A stretch of 35,632 nucleotides of DNA from assembly GCF_013523165.1 (NCBI RefSeq), contig NZ_JAAMQI010000031.1, forward strand, positions 1-35,632, given 5' to 3'. The notes under the pieces were generated by a model. The model made no database searches and was not told where the DNA came from. It saw only the letters and a list, made by a program, of their open reading frames with translations. The stretch is from Pseudomonas entomophila. Its GTDB lineage: Bacteria > Pseudomonadota > Gammaproteobacteria > Pseudomonadales > Pseudomonadaceae. Positions 9,021 through 16,154 of the stretch are shown in pieces. A program made the translations under genes and the position numbers. Numbering within the stretch: position 1 is the stretch's first letter; every line of letters starts with the position of its first letter.

Positions 9021-10072
9021 CGCACCCCTGGTGGCGCGATGCCTGCCAACCCATCGACACCGCCGCCATGACTCAGGCGACCGAGCGGCAACGCCAACTG
9101 ACCAAGCCGGCCGGCTCCCTGGGCCAGCTCGAGACCCTGGCGATCCACCTGGCCGGGCTGCAAGGGCGTGAGCGCCCGCGCCTGGACCAGGTCGCCATCA
9201 CGGTCTTCGCCGGTGACCATGGCGTGGTGGCCGAGGGCGTCTCGGCCTACCCGCAGTCGGTGACCGCACAGATGCTCGGCAACTTCGTCGCCGGCGGCGC
9301 CGCGATCAGCGTGCTCGCGCGCCAGGTGCAGGCGCGTCTCGACGTGGTCGACCTCGGCACCGTGGACCCTGCACTGACACTGCCAGGGGTGCGCCACCTG
9401 CGTCTGGGCGCCGGTACGGCGAACTTCACGCGCCAGCCGGCGATGACCGAGGCCCAGGCCGACGCCGCCCTGCAAGCCGGGCGTGACAGCATCGAGCGGG
9501 CCGCCCAGGCCGGTACGCACCTGTTCATCGGCGGGGAAATGGGCATCGGCAACACCACGGCCGCCGCCGCCCTGGCCAGCGTGCTGCTCGGGTGTGGCGC
9601 GGCCGCCCTGAGCGGCCCGGGTACGGGCTTGGACGAGGCGGGTGTGCGGCACAAGGCCGAGGTCATCGAGCGGGCGCTGGCCGTGCATGCCCTGGACGCC
9701 CAGGACCCTTGGCGCGCTGCGGCCTGCGTCGGCGGCTTCGAGCTGGTCGCGCTGGCAGGCGCCTACGTGGCCTGTGCTCAACGGGGCATCGCCGTGCTGG
9801 TCGATGGCTTCATCTGCAGCGTGGCGGCGTTGCTCGCCGTGCGCCTCAACCCGGCGTGCCGCCCCTGGTTGCTGTTCGCCCACCGGGGCGCCGAGCCAGG
9901 TCACCGGCAGGTGCTCGAGGCGCTCGACGCCGAGCCGTTGCTGGCCCTCGGCCTGCGCCTGGGGGAGGGCAGCGGCGCTGCCCTGGCCGTGCCGTTGCTA
10001 CGTCTGGCCTGCGCCCTGCACGCCGACATGGCCACCTTCGCCGAGGCCGCCGTGGCGGATCGTCCGGCATGA
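9017..10072 (+). CDS. cobT: Nicotinate-nucleotide-DMB phosphoribosyltransferase
   Basis: Makes alpha-ribazole 5'-phosphate from nicotinate mononucleotide and DMB, so it takes the product of BluB two steps earlier in the cluster. The 351-residue product carries all family motifs. These are TKPAGSLGQLETLA, FAGDHGVVAEGVSAYPQ, GGAAISVLA, GEMGIGNTTAA, LVDGFICSVAALLA, LFAHRGAEPGH and LRLGEGSGAALAVPLL. The last contains the catalytic Glu317, the same number as in the Salmonella enzyme as I recall it. ATG 9017 has AAGGA 8 nt upstream and overlaps the cobU stop. The frame is open further upstream but only through the coding sequence of cobU. Confidence 0.96.
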   Translation: MTHPWWRDACQPIDTAAMTQATERQRQLTKPAGSLGQLETLAIHLAGLQGRERPRLDQVAITVFAGDHGVVAEGVSAYPQSVTAQMLGNFVAGGAAISVLARQVQARLDVVDLGTVDPALTLPGVRHLRLGAGTANFTRQPAMTEAQADAALQAGRDSIERAAQAGTHLFIGGEMGIGNTTAAAALASVLLGCGAAALSGPGTGLDEAGVRHKAEVIERALAVHALDAQDPWRAAACVGGFELVALAGAYVACAQRGIAVLVDGFICSVAALLAVRLNPACRPWLLFAHRGAEPGHRQVLEALDAEPLLALGLRLGEGSGAALAVPLLRLACALHADMATFAEAAVADRPA

Positions 10073-10638
10073 GGCTCGACCTGTTGCGCCACGGGCAGAC
10101 CGAACTGGGCGGCGGGTTGCGTGGCAGCCTCGACGATGCCTTGACCGAGCAGGGCTGGGCGCAGATGAAGGCCGCCGTAGCCGACGCGGGCCCATGGGCG
10201 GTGGTGCTCAGTTCGCCCCTGCAGCGGTGCGCCCGTTTCGCCGAACCCCTGGCCCAGCGCCTGAACGTACCCTTCGGTCTGGAGCCAGACCTGCGCGAAC
10301 TGCATTTCGGCGATTGGGAAGGGCGCAGCGCCGCCCAGCTCATGGAGACCGACGCCGACGCCCTGGGGGCGTTCTGGGCCGACCCCTATGGCTTCACGCC
10401 TCCCCAGGGCGAGCCGGTCGAAGCCTTCGCCGAGCGGGTCCTGGGTGCACTTGCCCGGTTGCGCGAGCGCCATGCCGGGCAGTCGGTGCTGCTGGTCACC
10501 CACGGTGGCGTCATCCGCCTGCTGCTGGCCCGCGCGCGCGGGTTGCCACGCGAGCAGCTGCTGCAGGTCGAGGTGCCCCATGGCAGCCTGTCGCGGCTGC
10601 AGGTCGACCCCGATGGCACACTGCGCGAGGAGGCCTGA
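10069..10638 (+). CDS. Alpha-ribazole phosphatase, histidine phosphatase family
   Basis: Removes the 5' phosphate from alpha-ribazole phosphate or from adenosylcobalamin phosphate in nucleotide-loop assembly. The 189-residue phosphoglycerate-mutase-fold protein has the phosphohistidine motif LLRHGQTE (His8) and SSPLQRCARFAE. LRELHFGDWEGR and the second catalytic histidine in LVTHGGVIRLLL (His145) follow. Its position between cobT and cobS fixes the pathway. Salmonella calls this gene cobC, which clashes with the decarboxylase here, so I leave the symbol blank. The start ATG 10069 overlaps the cobT stop. A general acid phosphatase of this fold is the alternative but is unlikely in this place. 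Confidence 0.92.
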   Translation: MRLDLLRHGQTELGGGLRGSLDDALTEQGWAQMKAAVADAGPWAVVLSSPLQRCARFAEPLAQRLNVPFGLEPDLRELHFGDWEGRSAAQLMETDADALGAFWADPYGFTPPQGEPVEAFAERVLGALARLRERHAGQSVLLVTHGGVIRLLLARARGLPREQLLQVEVPHGSLSRLQVDPDGTLREEA

Positions 10639-10639
10639 C

Positions 10640-11368
10640 ATGCTGCCGTTCTGGATCGCCTTGCAGTTCCTGAGCAGCCTGCCGGTCACCTTGCCCGGCA
10701 TGCCGACACCCACGCAGCTGGGCCGTTCGCTGCTCTGGTACCCGGTGGTCGGGGCCGTGTTCGGGGGCGTGCTGTGGCTGGCCAGTCAGGCGTTGGGGGG
10801 TGCTCCCCCTTACCTGCAGGCTGCCCTGCTGCTCAGCCTCTGGGTCATGCTCAGTGGCGCCTTGCACCTCGATGGCCTGGCCGACAGCGCCGATGCCTGG
10901 CTCGGTGGGTTCGGCGATCGCGAGCGTACCCTGCGGATCATGAAAGACCCGCGCAGCGGGCCGATCGCCGTGGTGACCCTGGTGCTGGTGCTGTTGCTCA
11001 AGTTCTGCGCGCTGCTGGCGCTGATCGAACAGGGCGACGGCCTTGGCCTGCTGGTAGCACCCGTGGTCGGACGGGCCGCGCTGCTGGCACTGTTCCTGTG
11101 CACGCCCTACGTGCGACCGGGCGGGCTGGGCGAAGCTCTGGCGCAGCATCTGCCGGTCAGACAGGGCAGATGGGTGCTGGGCGCGAGTGCACTGGCCTTC
11201 CTGCTGTGCCTGGGCAGTGCCGGCGTCATGACGCTGTGCCTCGTTCTGGTCGCCTTCATGGGGCTGCGCGCCGCGATGATCAGACGCCTGGGCGGTACCA
11301 CCGGCGACACGGCTGGGGCGTTGCTCGAGGTGCTGGAAGTGGTGGTGTTGGTCGGATGGGTGCTTTGA
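10640..11368 (+). CDS. cobS: Adenosylcobinamide-GDP ribazoletransferase (cobalamin synthase)
   Basis: Polytopic inner-membrane enzyme that joins AdoCbi-GDP to alpha-ribazole (phosphate), the last assembly step. The 242-residue product is very hydrophobic with about six or seven membrane spans. It has the family N-terminus ALQFLSSLPV and WYPVVGAVFGG. Acidic metal-binding motifs are GALHLDGLADSADAW (about 71-85) and IMKDPRSGPIAV, and a C-terminal RRLGGTTGDTAGA follows. ATG 10640 lies just after the phosphatase stop, with GAGGAGG about 6 nt upstream. It is the last gene of the cluster. The 320 bp after it hold repeat sequence and no clear intrinsic terminator. Confidence 0.95.
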   Translation: MLPFWIALQFLSSLPVTLPGMPTPTQLGRSLLWYPVVGAVFGGVLWLASQALGGAPPYLQAALLLSLWVMLSGALHLDGLADSADAWLGGFGDRERTLRIMKDPRSGPIAVVTLVLVLLLKFCALLALIEQGDGLGLLVAPVVGRAALLALFLCTPYVRPGGLGEALAQHLPVRQGRWVLGASALAFLLCLGSAGVMTLCLVLVAFMGLRAAMIRRLGGTTGDTAGALLEVLEVVVLVGWVL

Positions 11369-11419
11369 GCGGCCTCTTCTGTAGACATCCGTCGACTCAT
11401 GCGCCATCGCACTGACGGA

Positions 11420-11500
11420 TTTTGTGGACCCTGGCGGGCCCAATCGCGCCTGGTCCGGCGCCCCGGCAGGGGCCGCTCACACCCGTAGCTACACCGCAGT
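11420..11500. repeat. Composite REP-type repeat, partial copy after cobS
   Basis: This 80-bp stretch holds the modules ttttgtggaccctggcgggc, ccaatcgcg, ggtccggcgccccggcaggg and cacccgtagctacaccgcag. They are also found at 128-240 and 35070-35125. The later modules of the full composite are missing. The remaining gap (11501-11689) shows no gene. A long GC-rich stretch with ggccggc-type dyads precedes the RBS of the peroxidase. Confidence 0.75.
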
Positions 11501-11689
11501 GAGTCAGGCCACCGAAACAGACCAACCGAAACCGTGGCGCGCCAGGCCACGGCGCTGTTCGAACCGATTCGGCGGCGTCTGGCCCGGCAGGTCGAAGCCG
11601 GCCGAAGCCCCGCCGACTGAGAGAACCACGCACAGCCGTGCATAAGCCGCTACGCTGCACGTTCAGGAATGTTCGGCAGGAGAACGCAC

Positions 11690-12244
11690 ATGCAGGCACG
11701 TTGGTGGATTGTCCCATTATTGGCGCTTTCGGCACTCGGTCCCACGTGGGCCAAGGAGTGTCCGGCGCTGCTCGAAGGCAGTCTGCCCGAGCTGCGCGGC
11801 AAGGGGCAGATCGATTTATGCGAGCGGTACGCGGGCAAACCGTTGGTCATCATCAACACGGCCAGCTACTGCGGCTTCGCCCCGCAGTTCGAAGGGTTGG
11901 AAGCGGCGTACCAGCACTATCACGCCCAGGGCCTGGAGATGCTCGGCGTGCCGTCCAATGACTTCAAGCAGGAAGACAGCGACAGCGAGAAGACCGCCAA
12001 GGTCTGCTATGCCAACTACGGCGTGACCTTCACCATGACCAAGGCCCAACCGATCCGTGGCAGCGATGCGATCCCGCTATTCGCCGAACTGGCGCGCCAG
12101 AGCAGTGCGCCCAAATGGAATTTCTACAAGTACGTCGTGGACCGCCGGGGCAAGGTGATCGGCAGCTTCTCCAGCCTGACCAAGCCGGACGACGAGGCCT
12201 TCAAGGCCGCCATCGAAAAGGCCATCGCCTCGCCTGCGCAATGA
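11690..12244 (+). CDS. Periplasmic glutathione peroxidase family protein
   Basis: Reduces peroxides with a thiol donor, probably thioredoxin- or glutathione-like, in the periplasm. The 184-residue product begins with a signal peptide (hydrophobic residues 5-19, cleavage likely near Ala21). The GPx catalytic cysteine is Cys61 in NTASYCGFAPQFEGLEA. Partner residues Gln94 (VPSNDFKQED), Trp143 and Asn144 (KWNFYKY) are all present. ATG 11690 is chosen over an in-frame ATG at 11669 because AGGAGA lies about 9 nt upstream and it gives a clean signal peptide. Extra cysteines at 24, 44 and 106 may serve as resolving residues. It is separated from the cob genes by repeat DNA, so it is a unit of its own. 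It ends at a shared terminator. Confidence 0.9.
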   Translation: MQARWWIVPLLALSALGPTWAKECPALLEGSLPELRGKGQIDLCERYAGKPLVIINTASYCGFAPQFEGLEAAYQHYHAQGLEMLGVPSNDFKQEDSDSEKTAKVCYANYGVTFTMTKAQPIRGSDAIPLFAELARQSSAPKWNFYKYVVDRRGKVIGSFSSLTKPDDEAFKAAIEKAIASPAQ

Positions 12245-12253
12245 GTCGCCCAA

Positions 12254-12298
12254 ATGAACACGGCGCCCTGTCCAGGCTGGACGGGGCGCCGTGTTCAT
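12254..12298. terminator. Bidirectional terminator between peroxidase and FadL-type gene
   Basis: A 20-bp stem pairs 12254-12273 with 12279-12298 (atgaacacggcgccctgtcc against its complement, one G-U mismatch) around the 5-nt loop aggct. It sits exactly between two convergent genes (stops at 12244 and 12308). There is no long T-run. The arm ends atgaac/gttcat give only a weak AT flank. The very stable stem and the position support the call. Confidence 0.8.
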
Positions 12299-12307
12299 GG
12301 GCGTGTA

Positions 12308-13570
12308 TCAGAAGCGGTAGGTCAGCGAAGCACCGACGGTGTGTGCGCTGTTTTCATACTTGGCGCGGTAGGCGCCCTTGGTCGAGCTTGCCAGGTTGAC
12401 CTTGGCGTCCTCTTCCCACAGGTAGGAGTAGGCCACGTCGATGGTCATGTCGTCGTTCGGGCTCCAGCCGGCGCCCAGGCTGACCATCTTGCGATCGCCG
12501 GTCGGAATGCGCGGCGAGCGGTCGTGGTTGTTGGTCGGCGACTGATCGACGGTGAAACCGCTGCGCAGCGTCCATTGCTTGTTCACTTTGTAGGCCGCAC
12601 CGATGGCGTGCGACCAGGTATCATGCCAGTTCTGCTCTTCGGTGATGGTGGCGAACGGAGAGCCTGCAAGCGGTGCGGGGACATCGTTGTTCACGATGAT
12701 GTGCTCCAGGCGGCTCCAGCGCGTCCAGGTGCTACCTGCGTACAAGGTCCACTGGTCATCGAGCGCATGGGTGACCGACAGGTCGACCGACTCGGGCGTC
12801 TTGATGGTCAGGTCGGCGTCGAACTTGCTGCCACTGAACGGGCCGATGGCGGTGGAACTCACCTTGGTCTTGCCTTCGAGCTTGTAGTCGACCATCGAGT
12901 GGTAGGTCAGGCCGATGCGGGTGCGGTCGGTGGCCTGGACCAGCAGGCCGACGTTGTAGCCGACGGCCGTGTCGTCGCCCTTGATCTTGACCTCGCCGTC
13001 GTTGCGGCCCGGGCTACGTGGGTTAAGCAGGTTGGACCCCAGCTCGCCCCGGATACGGTTGAACGTCGGGCCGACGCCGATCGAGACCTTGTCGTTGAAG
13101 GCGTAGCTGATGGTCGGCTGGAAGGTGATGACCTCGACGTGGCTCTTCTTGCCCCAGTAGCGTGCCGCGTCGTCGCTGCCATAGTCGGTGACCAGGCCGA
13201 ACGGCACGTAGACCCCGAAGCCCACGGTCCAGTGATCGTCCAGGGGCTTGACGTAGTAGCCCATGGGCACGGCGACGACCGGTACCATGTCGCCGTCGGT
13301 TTCCCCCCCGAAGGTGCTCCTGCCACTGATGTCGGACTTGGCGAAGATGCCCGCCGCACCCACGGTCGCCTGCGCCCGCTTGAGCTGTGACATGCCGGCA
13401 GGGTTGCCGTAGATGGTGCTTGCGTCTTCGGCAGAGGAAGAACGACCCGCGAAACCTACCCCCATGCTGCTGATGCTCTGCTCATTGAGCGCGAAGCCGT
13501 TGGCCAGCAGTTGCCCGGATGCCAGTGCGACAGCCAGACCGAGGGAGGTGTTGAGCATTGCTTTTTTCAT
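12308..13570 (-). CDS. FadL/OmpP1/TodX-type outer membrane hydrophobic-substrate channel
   Basis: A 14-strand outer membrane barrel for uptake of long-chain fatty acids or aromatic hydrocarbons. The 420-residue product has a Sec signal (1-23, cleaved before NGFALNEQ). It has the FadL N-terminal hatch motif GVGFAGRSSSAEDASTIYGN with NPAGM at 56-60, and repeated amphipathic beta strands. The last strand ends in the terminal Phe (SLTYRF) typical for BAM recognition. AAGGAG lies 9-10 nt before the ATG. It is monocistronic, with a terminator downstream and a pair of dyads upstream that may bind a regulator. The name fadL is avoided because Pseudomonas has several paralogs and the substrate cannot be read from sequence. 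Confidence 0.92.
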   Translation of the reverse strand: MKKAMLNTSLGLAVALASGQLLANGFALNEQSISSMGVGFAGRSSSAEDASTIYGNPAGMSQLKRAQATVGAAGIFAKSDISGRSTFGGETDGDMVPVVAVPMGYYVKPLDDHWTVGFGVYVPFGLVTDYGSDDAARYWGKKSHVEVITFQPTISYAFNDKVSIGVGPTFNRIRGELGSNLLNPRSPGRNDGEVKIKGDDTAVGYNVGLLVQATDRTRIGLTYHSMVDYKLEGKTKVSSTAIGPFSGSKFDADLTIKTPESVDLSVTHALDDQWTLYAGSTWTRWSRLEHIIVNNDVPAPLAGSPFATITEEQNWHDTWSHAIGAAYKVNKQWTLRSGFTVDQSPTNNHDRSPRIPTGDRKMVSLGAGWSPNDDMTIDVAYSYLWEEDAKVNLASSTKGAYRAKYENSAHTVGASLTYRF

Positions 13571-13656
13571 TATTAGAACTCCTTGGGATCTCCGAGGCGG
13601 AACGCTACCAACATTTTGCGCAGGGCGCTATAGGCGAATTTTAGGGAGTTAGACGA

Positions 13657-13694
13657 GTTTTGTAGGACAATCTAACCGCTTTGTAGGACAAAAC
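13657..13694 (-). promoter_or_regulatory. Two TTTGT-nnn-ACAAA dyads, putative operator of the FadL-type gene
   Basis: The 12-mer tttgtaggacaa occurs at 13659-13670 and again at 13681-13692, exactly 22 bp apart (two helical turns). Each copy is a dyad, TTGT-AGG-ACAA, and the second extends to TTTGT/ACAAA. They lie 90-125 bp upstream of the gene start, between it and the next convergent tail. That spacing is typical for tandem dimer binding by a regulator. I do not recognise the regulator. Confidence 0.5.
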
Positions 13695-13715
13695 CAGAAT
13701 AGCGTGTAGGTGTTT

Positions 13716-14198
13716 TCAGGATGCCAAGGGAATGCCGGGGTCGACACAGGTTTGCCACGCCGTCGTGAAGTCGCGCAATCGCCCCTGAGGATGGAATACC
13801 TGACGCCACAGCCGCGCCATGCCCATCAGGTCGTTGGCCGCTGGCAGGGGCGCGGCCTGCGCTTCGATGAGCATCCAGGCGATGGCCGTGGCGTAGCGCA
13901 GGTTGACCGTCAGTTCGATGTGCGGACCGCGCAGGAACGCATGCTGGCTGGCCAGCCCGCGCACCAGGCTGGCCAGGTCGGGGTCGGCGGCCAGGTAGGT
14001 GTCCCAGAGACCGTGGTGACGCGGTGCAGTGATGCGGTAGAGGCCATGACCGCGCCGATCGCACAGCCCTGCACCCAGGGCCGACTGGCTGGCGGCAACG
14101 CCCAGTAACAAAGCTTCAGCAGGAACCGTGTGGCGCCCCAGGTATTCGAGCGTGGGACGAATGACGTATTGGCTCAACTCGATAGCGGCGAATGCCAT
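13716..14198 (-). CDS. Hypothetical protein with lysozyme-fold-like pattern
   Basis: A 160-residue protein I cannot name with certainty. It is soluble, with no signal peptide. The stretch AEALLLGVAASQSALG (27-42), then HGLYRITAPRHHGLWDTYLA, resembles small phage or prophage proteins reading AAQES..LG...GLYQ. These look like lysozyme/SLT folds. Here the position of the likely catalytic Glu appears to be Gln38. A later segment LTVNLRYATAIAWMLIEAQAAPLP also fits. The start at 14198 gives MAFAAIELSQYVIRP with GAGGG upstream. An upstream in-frame ATG at 14255 is less likely. No other phage genes are adjacent. It could be a domesticated prophage remnant. The family resemblance is from memory. Confidence 0.7.
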   Translation of the reverse strand: MAFAAIELSQYVIRPTLEYLGRHTVPAEALLLGVAASQSALGAGLCDRRGHGLYRITAPRHHGLWDTYLAADPDLASLVRGLASQHAFLRGPHIELTVNLRYATAIAWMLIEAQAAPLPAANDLMGMARLWRQVFHPQGRLRDFTTAWQTCVDPGIPLAS

Positions 14199-14438
14199 GA
14201 TGCCCTCGCACGTGGATGACCGACGGGACCGGGCGCTTGGCAGCGAATGGATCACAGCCGGACCCGCCGAAAGCGGTCTGGACCGCTCAAGTTGAAGTGT
14301 AGTGTGATGAGGCTGAGGTAAAGGACTGTTTTTAAATCGATTGCAGCCTGAAGACGGCAGGCATATGCCCGCTGGCGATTAGCCCGGCCGAGGGACCGGG
14401 CATTTCTTCATGTGCACGAACGGTGAACGCGGGCGCGT
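14199..14438. other. Intergenic, hairpin only
   Basis: No coding sequence is supported. The stretch holds an AT-rich run (tgtttttaaatcgattgc, near 14330) that could be the promoter region of the gene at 13716-14198. A 6-bp hairpin gcccgg/ccgggc lies at 14382-14401 and is followed on the + strand by atttctt. It lies just past the end of the minus-strand gene at 14439, but on that strand no U-run follows it, so a terminator role is weak. Confidence 0.5.
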
Positions 14439-14663
14439 TCACGCGGTGATGGACTGACGCGTACGGTCGATGACGGCCTGCAAGGTCCCGGCGCGGTTGT
14501 ACTGTTCCGGATACAGGCGCTCGCTGTGGCAAGCGATGCCATGCTCGTCGACGAGGGTGAAGCTGAAGCTGCCGTTGCGCGGTGCCACGATCAGGCACTT
14601 CATGGGCGCGAAGGCTTGGGACAGGGCGCCGATGGCGGTTTGGAACTGATGATGCGTATTCAT
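14439..14663 (-). CDS. Small conserved-looking hypothetical protein
   Basis: The 74-residue product begins MNTHHQFQTAIGALSQAFAP and continues with KCLIVAPRNGSFSFTLVDEHG and RLYPEQYNRAGTLQAVIDR. It has a short helix, then a beta-hairpin-like centre (FSFTLVDEHGIACHSERLYP), with no signal or membrane segment. AGGAC lies about 10 nt before the ATG. I do not recognise a family, although codon use and the balanced composition look like a real gene. The 5' UTR contains the T-arm-like dyad at 14687-14703. Function unknown. Confidence 0.65.
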   Translation of the reverse strand: MNTHHQFQTAIGALSQAFAPMKCLIVAPRNGSFSFTLVDEHGIACHSERLYPEQYNRAGTLQAVIDRTRQSITA

Positions 14664-14686
14664 ATTATTGGATGTCCTGCAATTGA

Positions 14687-14703
14687 CACGGATTCGAACC
14701 GTG
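14687..14703 (-). other. T-arm-like dyad (CACGG-TTCGAAT-CCGTG)
   Basis: On the minus strand a perfect 5-bp stem encloses TTCGAAT, exactly the form of a tRNA T-arm. No acceptor, D-arm or anticodon stem fits around it, and no CCA follows. It may be a tRNA 3' fragment left by integration of an element, an operator dyad for the gene at 14439-14663, or chance. Confidence 0.35.
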
Positions 14704-15086
14704 CACGATGAAAACGTTCCAGTGGCGCCAAGAATTAGGAAAAAGGCGCAGAACCCGTCTGGAACAGAGCAGCCAGAGAGGGCGCATGATCGAGCGCGCT
14801 GGGCTGACTGGTAGGTACTTCAGAAGGCAGGCAACACACGGGAACGAGGTTCAAGAACGCCCGGTGCAGGTCCTGATCAATAATCCGAGAGGTGATTCGT
14901 GCTGGAGCAGCCTGGGCTGCCGAGTGAACCATCCGAGGAGTCGGTGCAGCCAGGCAGCAGGTTCGAGTGTCGAACGCCTGGTCAGCGACCTTTTGATTTT
15001 TCAGCTTGGGTACTAACGACCGACACACTACACAAGACGTGCAGGCTGTGCAAGCAGTTTGTCGATGTCCCAGGAAGCCGACCATT

Positions 15087-15269
15087 ATGGCCATTCAGCG
15101 GGCGGATGGGAAGGGGGCTTGGACCCTCGCAGGCGGCAAAAGTGCTAAGGGATACCAGGGATATAGCGATCTTGTTCAGGTTGTACACAATCCGTTTGGG
15201 CCAAGCCTGCAGCTCGTCAGAACACGCCTGCTGACGGTGGATGCACTCCGGCAGGCGTTAAGTCAATGA
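15087..15269 (+). CDS. Doubtful small ORF, 60 residues
   Basis: The product begins MAIQRADGKGAWTLAGGKSA, then SAKGYQGYSDLVQVVHNPFG, and ends RTRLLTVDALRQALSQ. AGGAAG lies about 11 nt before the ATG. The composition is plausible for a small soluble protein, but I recognise no family. The surrounding 14704-15593 region has lower GC than its neighbours and no strong codon bias. It could be a decaying gene or chance. Nothing else in 14704-15086 is supported as coding. Confidence 0.3.
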   Translation: MAIQRADGKGAWTLAGGKSAKGYQGYSDLVQVVHNPFGPSLQLVRTRLLTVDALRQALSQ

Positions 15270-15390
15270 AAAAAAACACTTATTTGAACTGGTGAAAAAA
15301 ACGCCAGTTTGTCTGTAGCGCCCATTCCACAAGGGTTTGAGCGGTTGTCCAAGAGGTTGTCCACCGAGTTATCCACAGCTTCTGTGGATT
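15268..15390. other. A-rich tract followed by 12-bp-periodic DnaA-box-like array
   Basis: A perfect DnaA box TTATCCACA lies at 15369-15377. Two degenerate copies precede it at exact 12-bp steps (ttgtccaag at 15345, ttgtccacc at 15357). An inverted copy (tgtggattg, 15382-15390) follows. About 40 bp upstream is an A-rich run at 15268-15300 (gaaaaaaaacacttatttga and gtgaaaaaaacgcc), like an unwinding element. Together they resemble a small replication origin or a DnaA-controlled promoter. No replication gene is near, so the role is unknown. Confidence 0.45.
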
Positions 15391-15593
15391 GTGCGTCTCA
15401 CAGGCTCTAGCACGAGGCTGTCTGAGAAAGTGCCATTGTCTGACAATCAAGCGGCTAATAATCCGAGCCTGTACCGTTCGTCTGAAAATCAGGCAGAAAT
15501 AAAATTTTCAGCATGTCTTGCTCCTGATCGCGGGATCCGCTTGGGAAAAAGGCGTAGAGTGGCGCGCCCCACATCGCTTCAACGCTTGCGCAT

Positions 15594-16022
15594 ATGTTTC
15601 AAGGCAAAAAAACCGTCTCGCTCCCTCACGGTGTTCCTGACACTGCACCGGGCAAGCGCTTCACGCTCAAGGTCGCCCTCTGGTTGCTCGACAGTCCCCA
15701 CCTGGGCAGCAAACCCCGCATCAAGCACTTGGCCGGACGCCTGCTCAAGCAGCCTGCCCGCCAAGGCATCGTCGTGGCGCAAAGTCGCCTGGGCCAGATG
15801 CTCTGCCACGAATGCGGCAGCGCACGTGATCGGCGCATGGGCCACGAATTGCTGCGTCAGGCGGCCCGCTCCGGTGACCCGCAGGCCCAGTTCGAATATG
15901 GCCGCCTGTGCGCGGACGCACCCGATCCGGCACCCGAGCGCGCACGCCACTGGCTGGAGCTGGCAGCGGCCCAAGGCTCCCCCGAAGCCCGTCACCTGCT
16001 TGGCCAGCTGTTCCCCGACTGA
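15594..16022 (+). CDS. Sel1-repeat (TPR-like) protein
   Basis: The 142-residue basic protein has about two to three Sel1-like helical repeats. The clearest are ARQGIVVAQSRLGQMLCHEC (about 55-75), AARSGDPQAQFEYGRLCADA (about 88-107) and AAAQGSPEARHLLGQLF (122-138). Sel1 repeats serve as protein-protein scaffolds. There is no signal peptide. The N-terminal 30 residues (FQGKKTVSLPHGVPDTAPGK) look disordered. The RBS is weak, so the start (ATG 15594) is set by frame length only. The gene follows the 930-bp gene-poor region and ends just before repeat DNA. The partner is unknown. Confidence 0.82.
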   Translation: MFQGKKTVSLPHGVPDTAPGKRFTLKVALWLLDSPHLGSKPRIKHLAGRLLKQPARQGIVVAQSRLGQMLCHECGSARDRRMGHELLRQAARSGDPQAQFEYGRLCADAPDPAPERARHWLELAAAQGSPEARHLLGQLFPD

Positions 16023-16047
16023 AGCGCTGCCCAGTCCCTGCGTCCTT

Positions 16048-16110
16048 GGCAGGCTGTACCGGCCTATGTGCAGCCTCTGCTTCTTGTCAGGCTGCATGGC
16101 CCGCTCCCAC
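16048..16110 (+). repeat. Short copy of the ggctgtaccggcc repeat module
   Basis: The block aggctgtaccggcctatgtg, then cagcctctgcttcttgtcag and gctgcatggcccgctcccac, recurs at about 16405-16463 and, inverted, at 34862-34930. No gene uses it, and the ends carry gctcccac, the usual edge of REP units. This is a separate module of the composite repeat family. Confidence 0.8.
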
Positions 16111-16154
16111 AAAAAATAAAATAACTTGTTGATTTGTAATGAATTAATTATAGA

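Noticed and set aside
12603..12887. Plus-strand 94-residue frame inside the FadL-type gene
   Set aside because: Shadow frame of the barrel gene with no RBS.
14687..14703. Functional tRNA on the minus strand
   Set aside because: Only the T-arm fits. No acceptor, D-arm or anticodon stem could be built around it.
14735..15094. Minus-strand 119-residue ORF
   Set aside because: Cys-rich random composition, no RBS and no recognisable motif.
14982..15188. Minus-strand 68-residue lipoprotein-like ORF (MYNLNKIAISLVSLSTFAAC)
   Set aside because: GTG start without an RBS, imperfect lipobox, and overlap with the doubtful + strand ORF. Not enough support.
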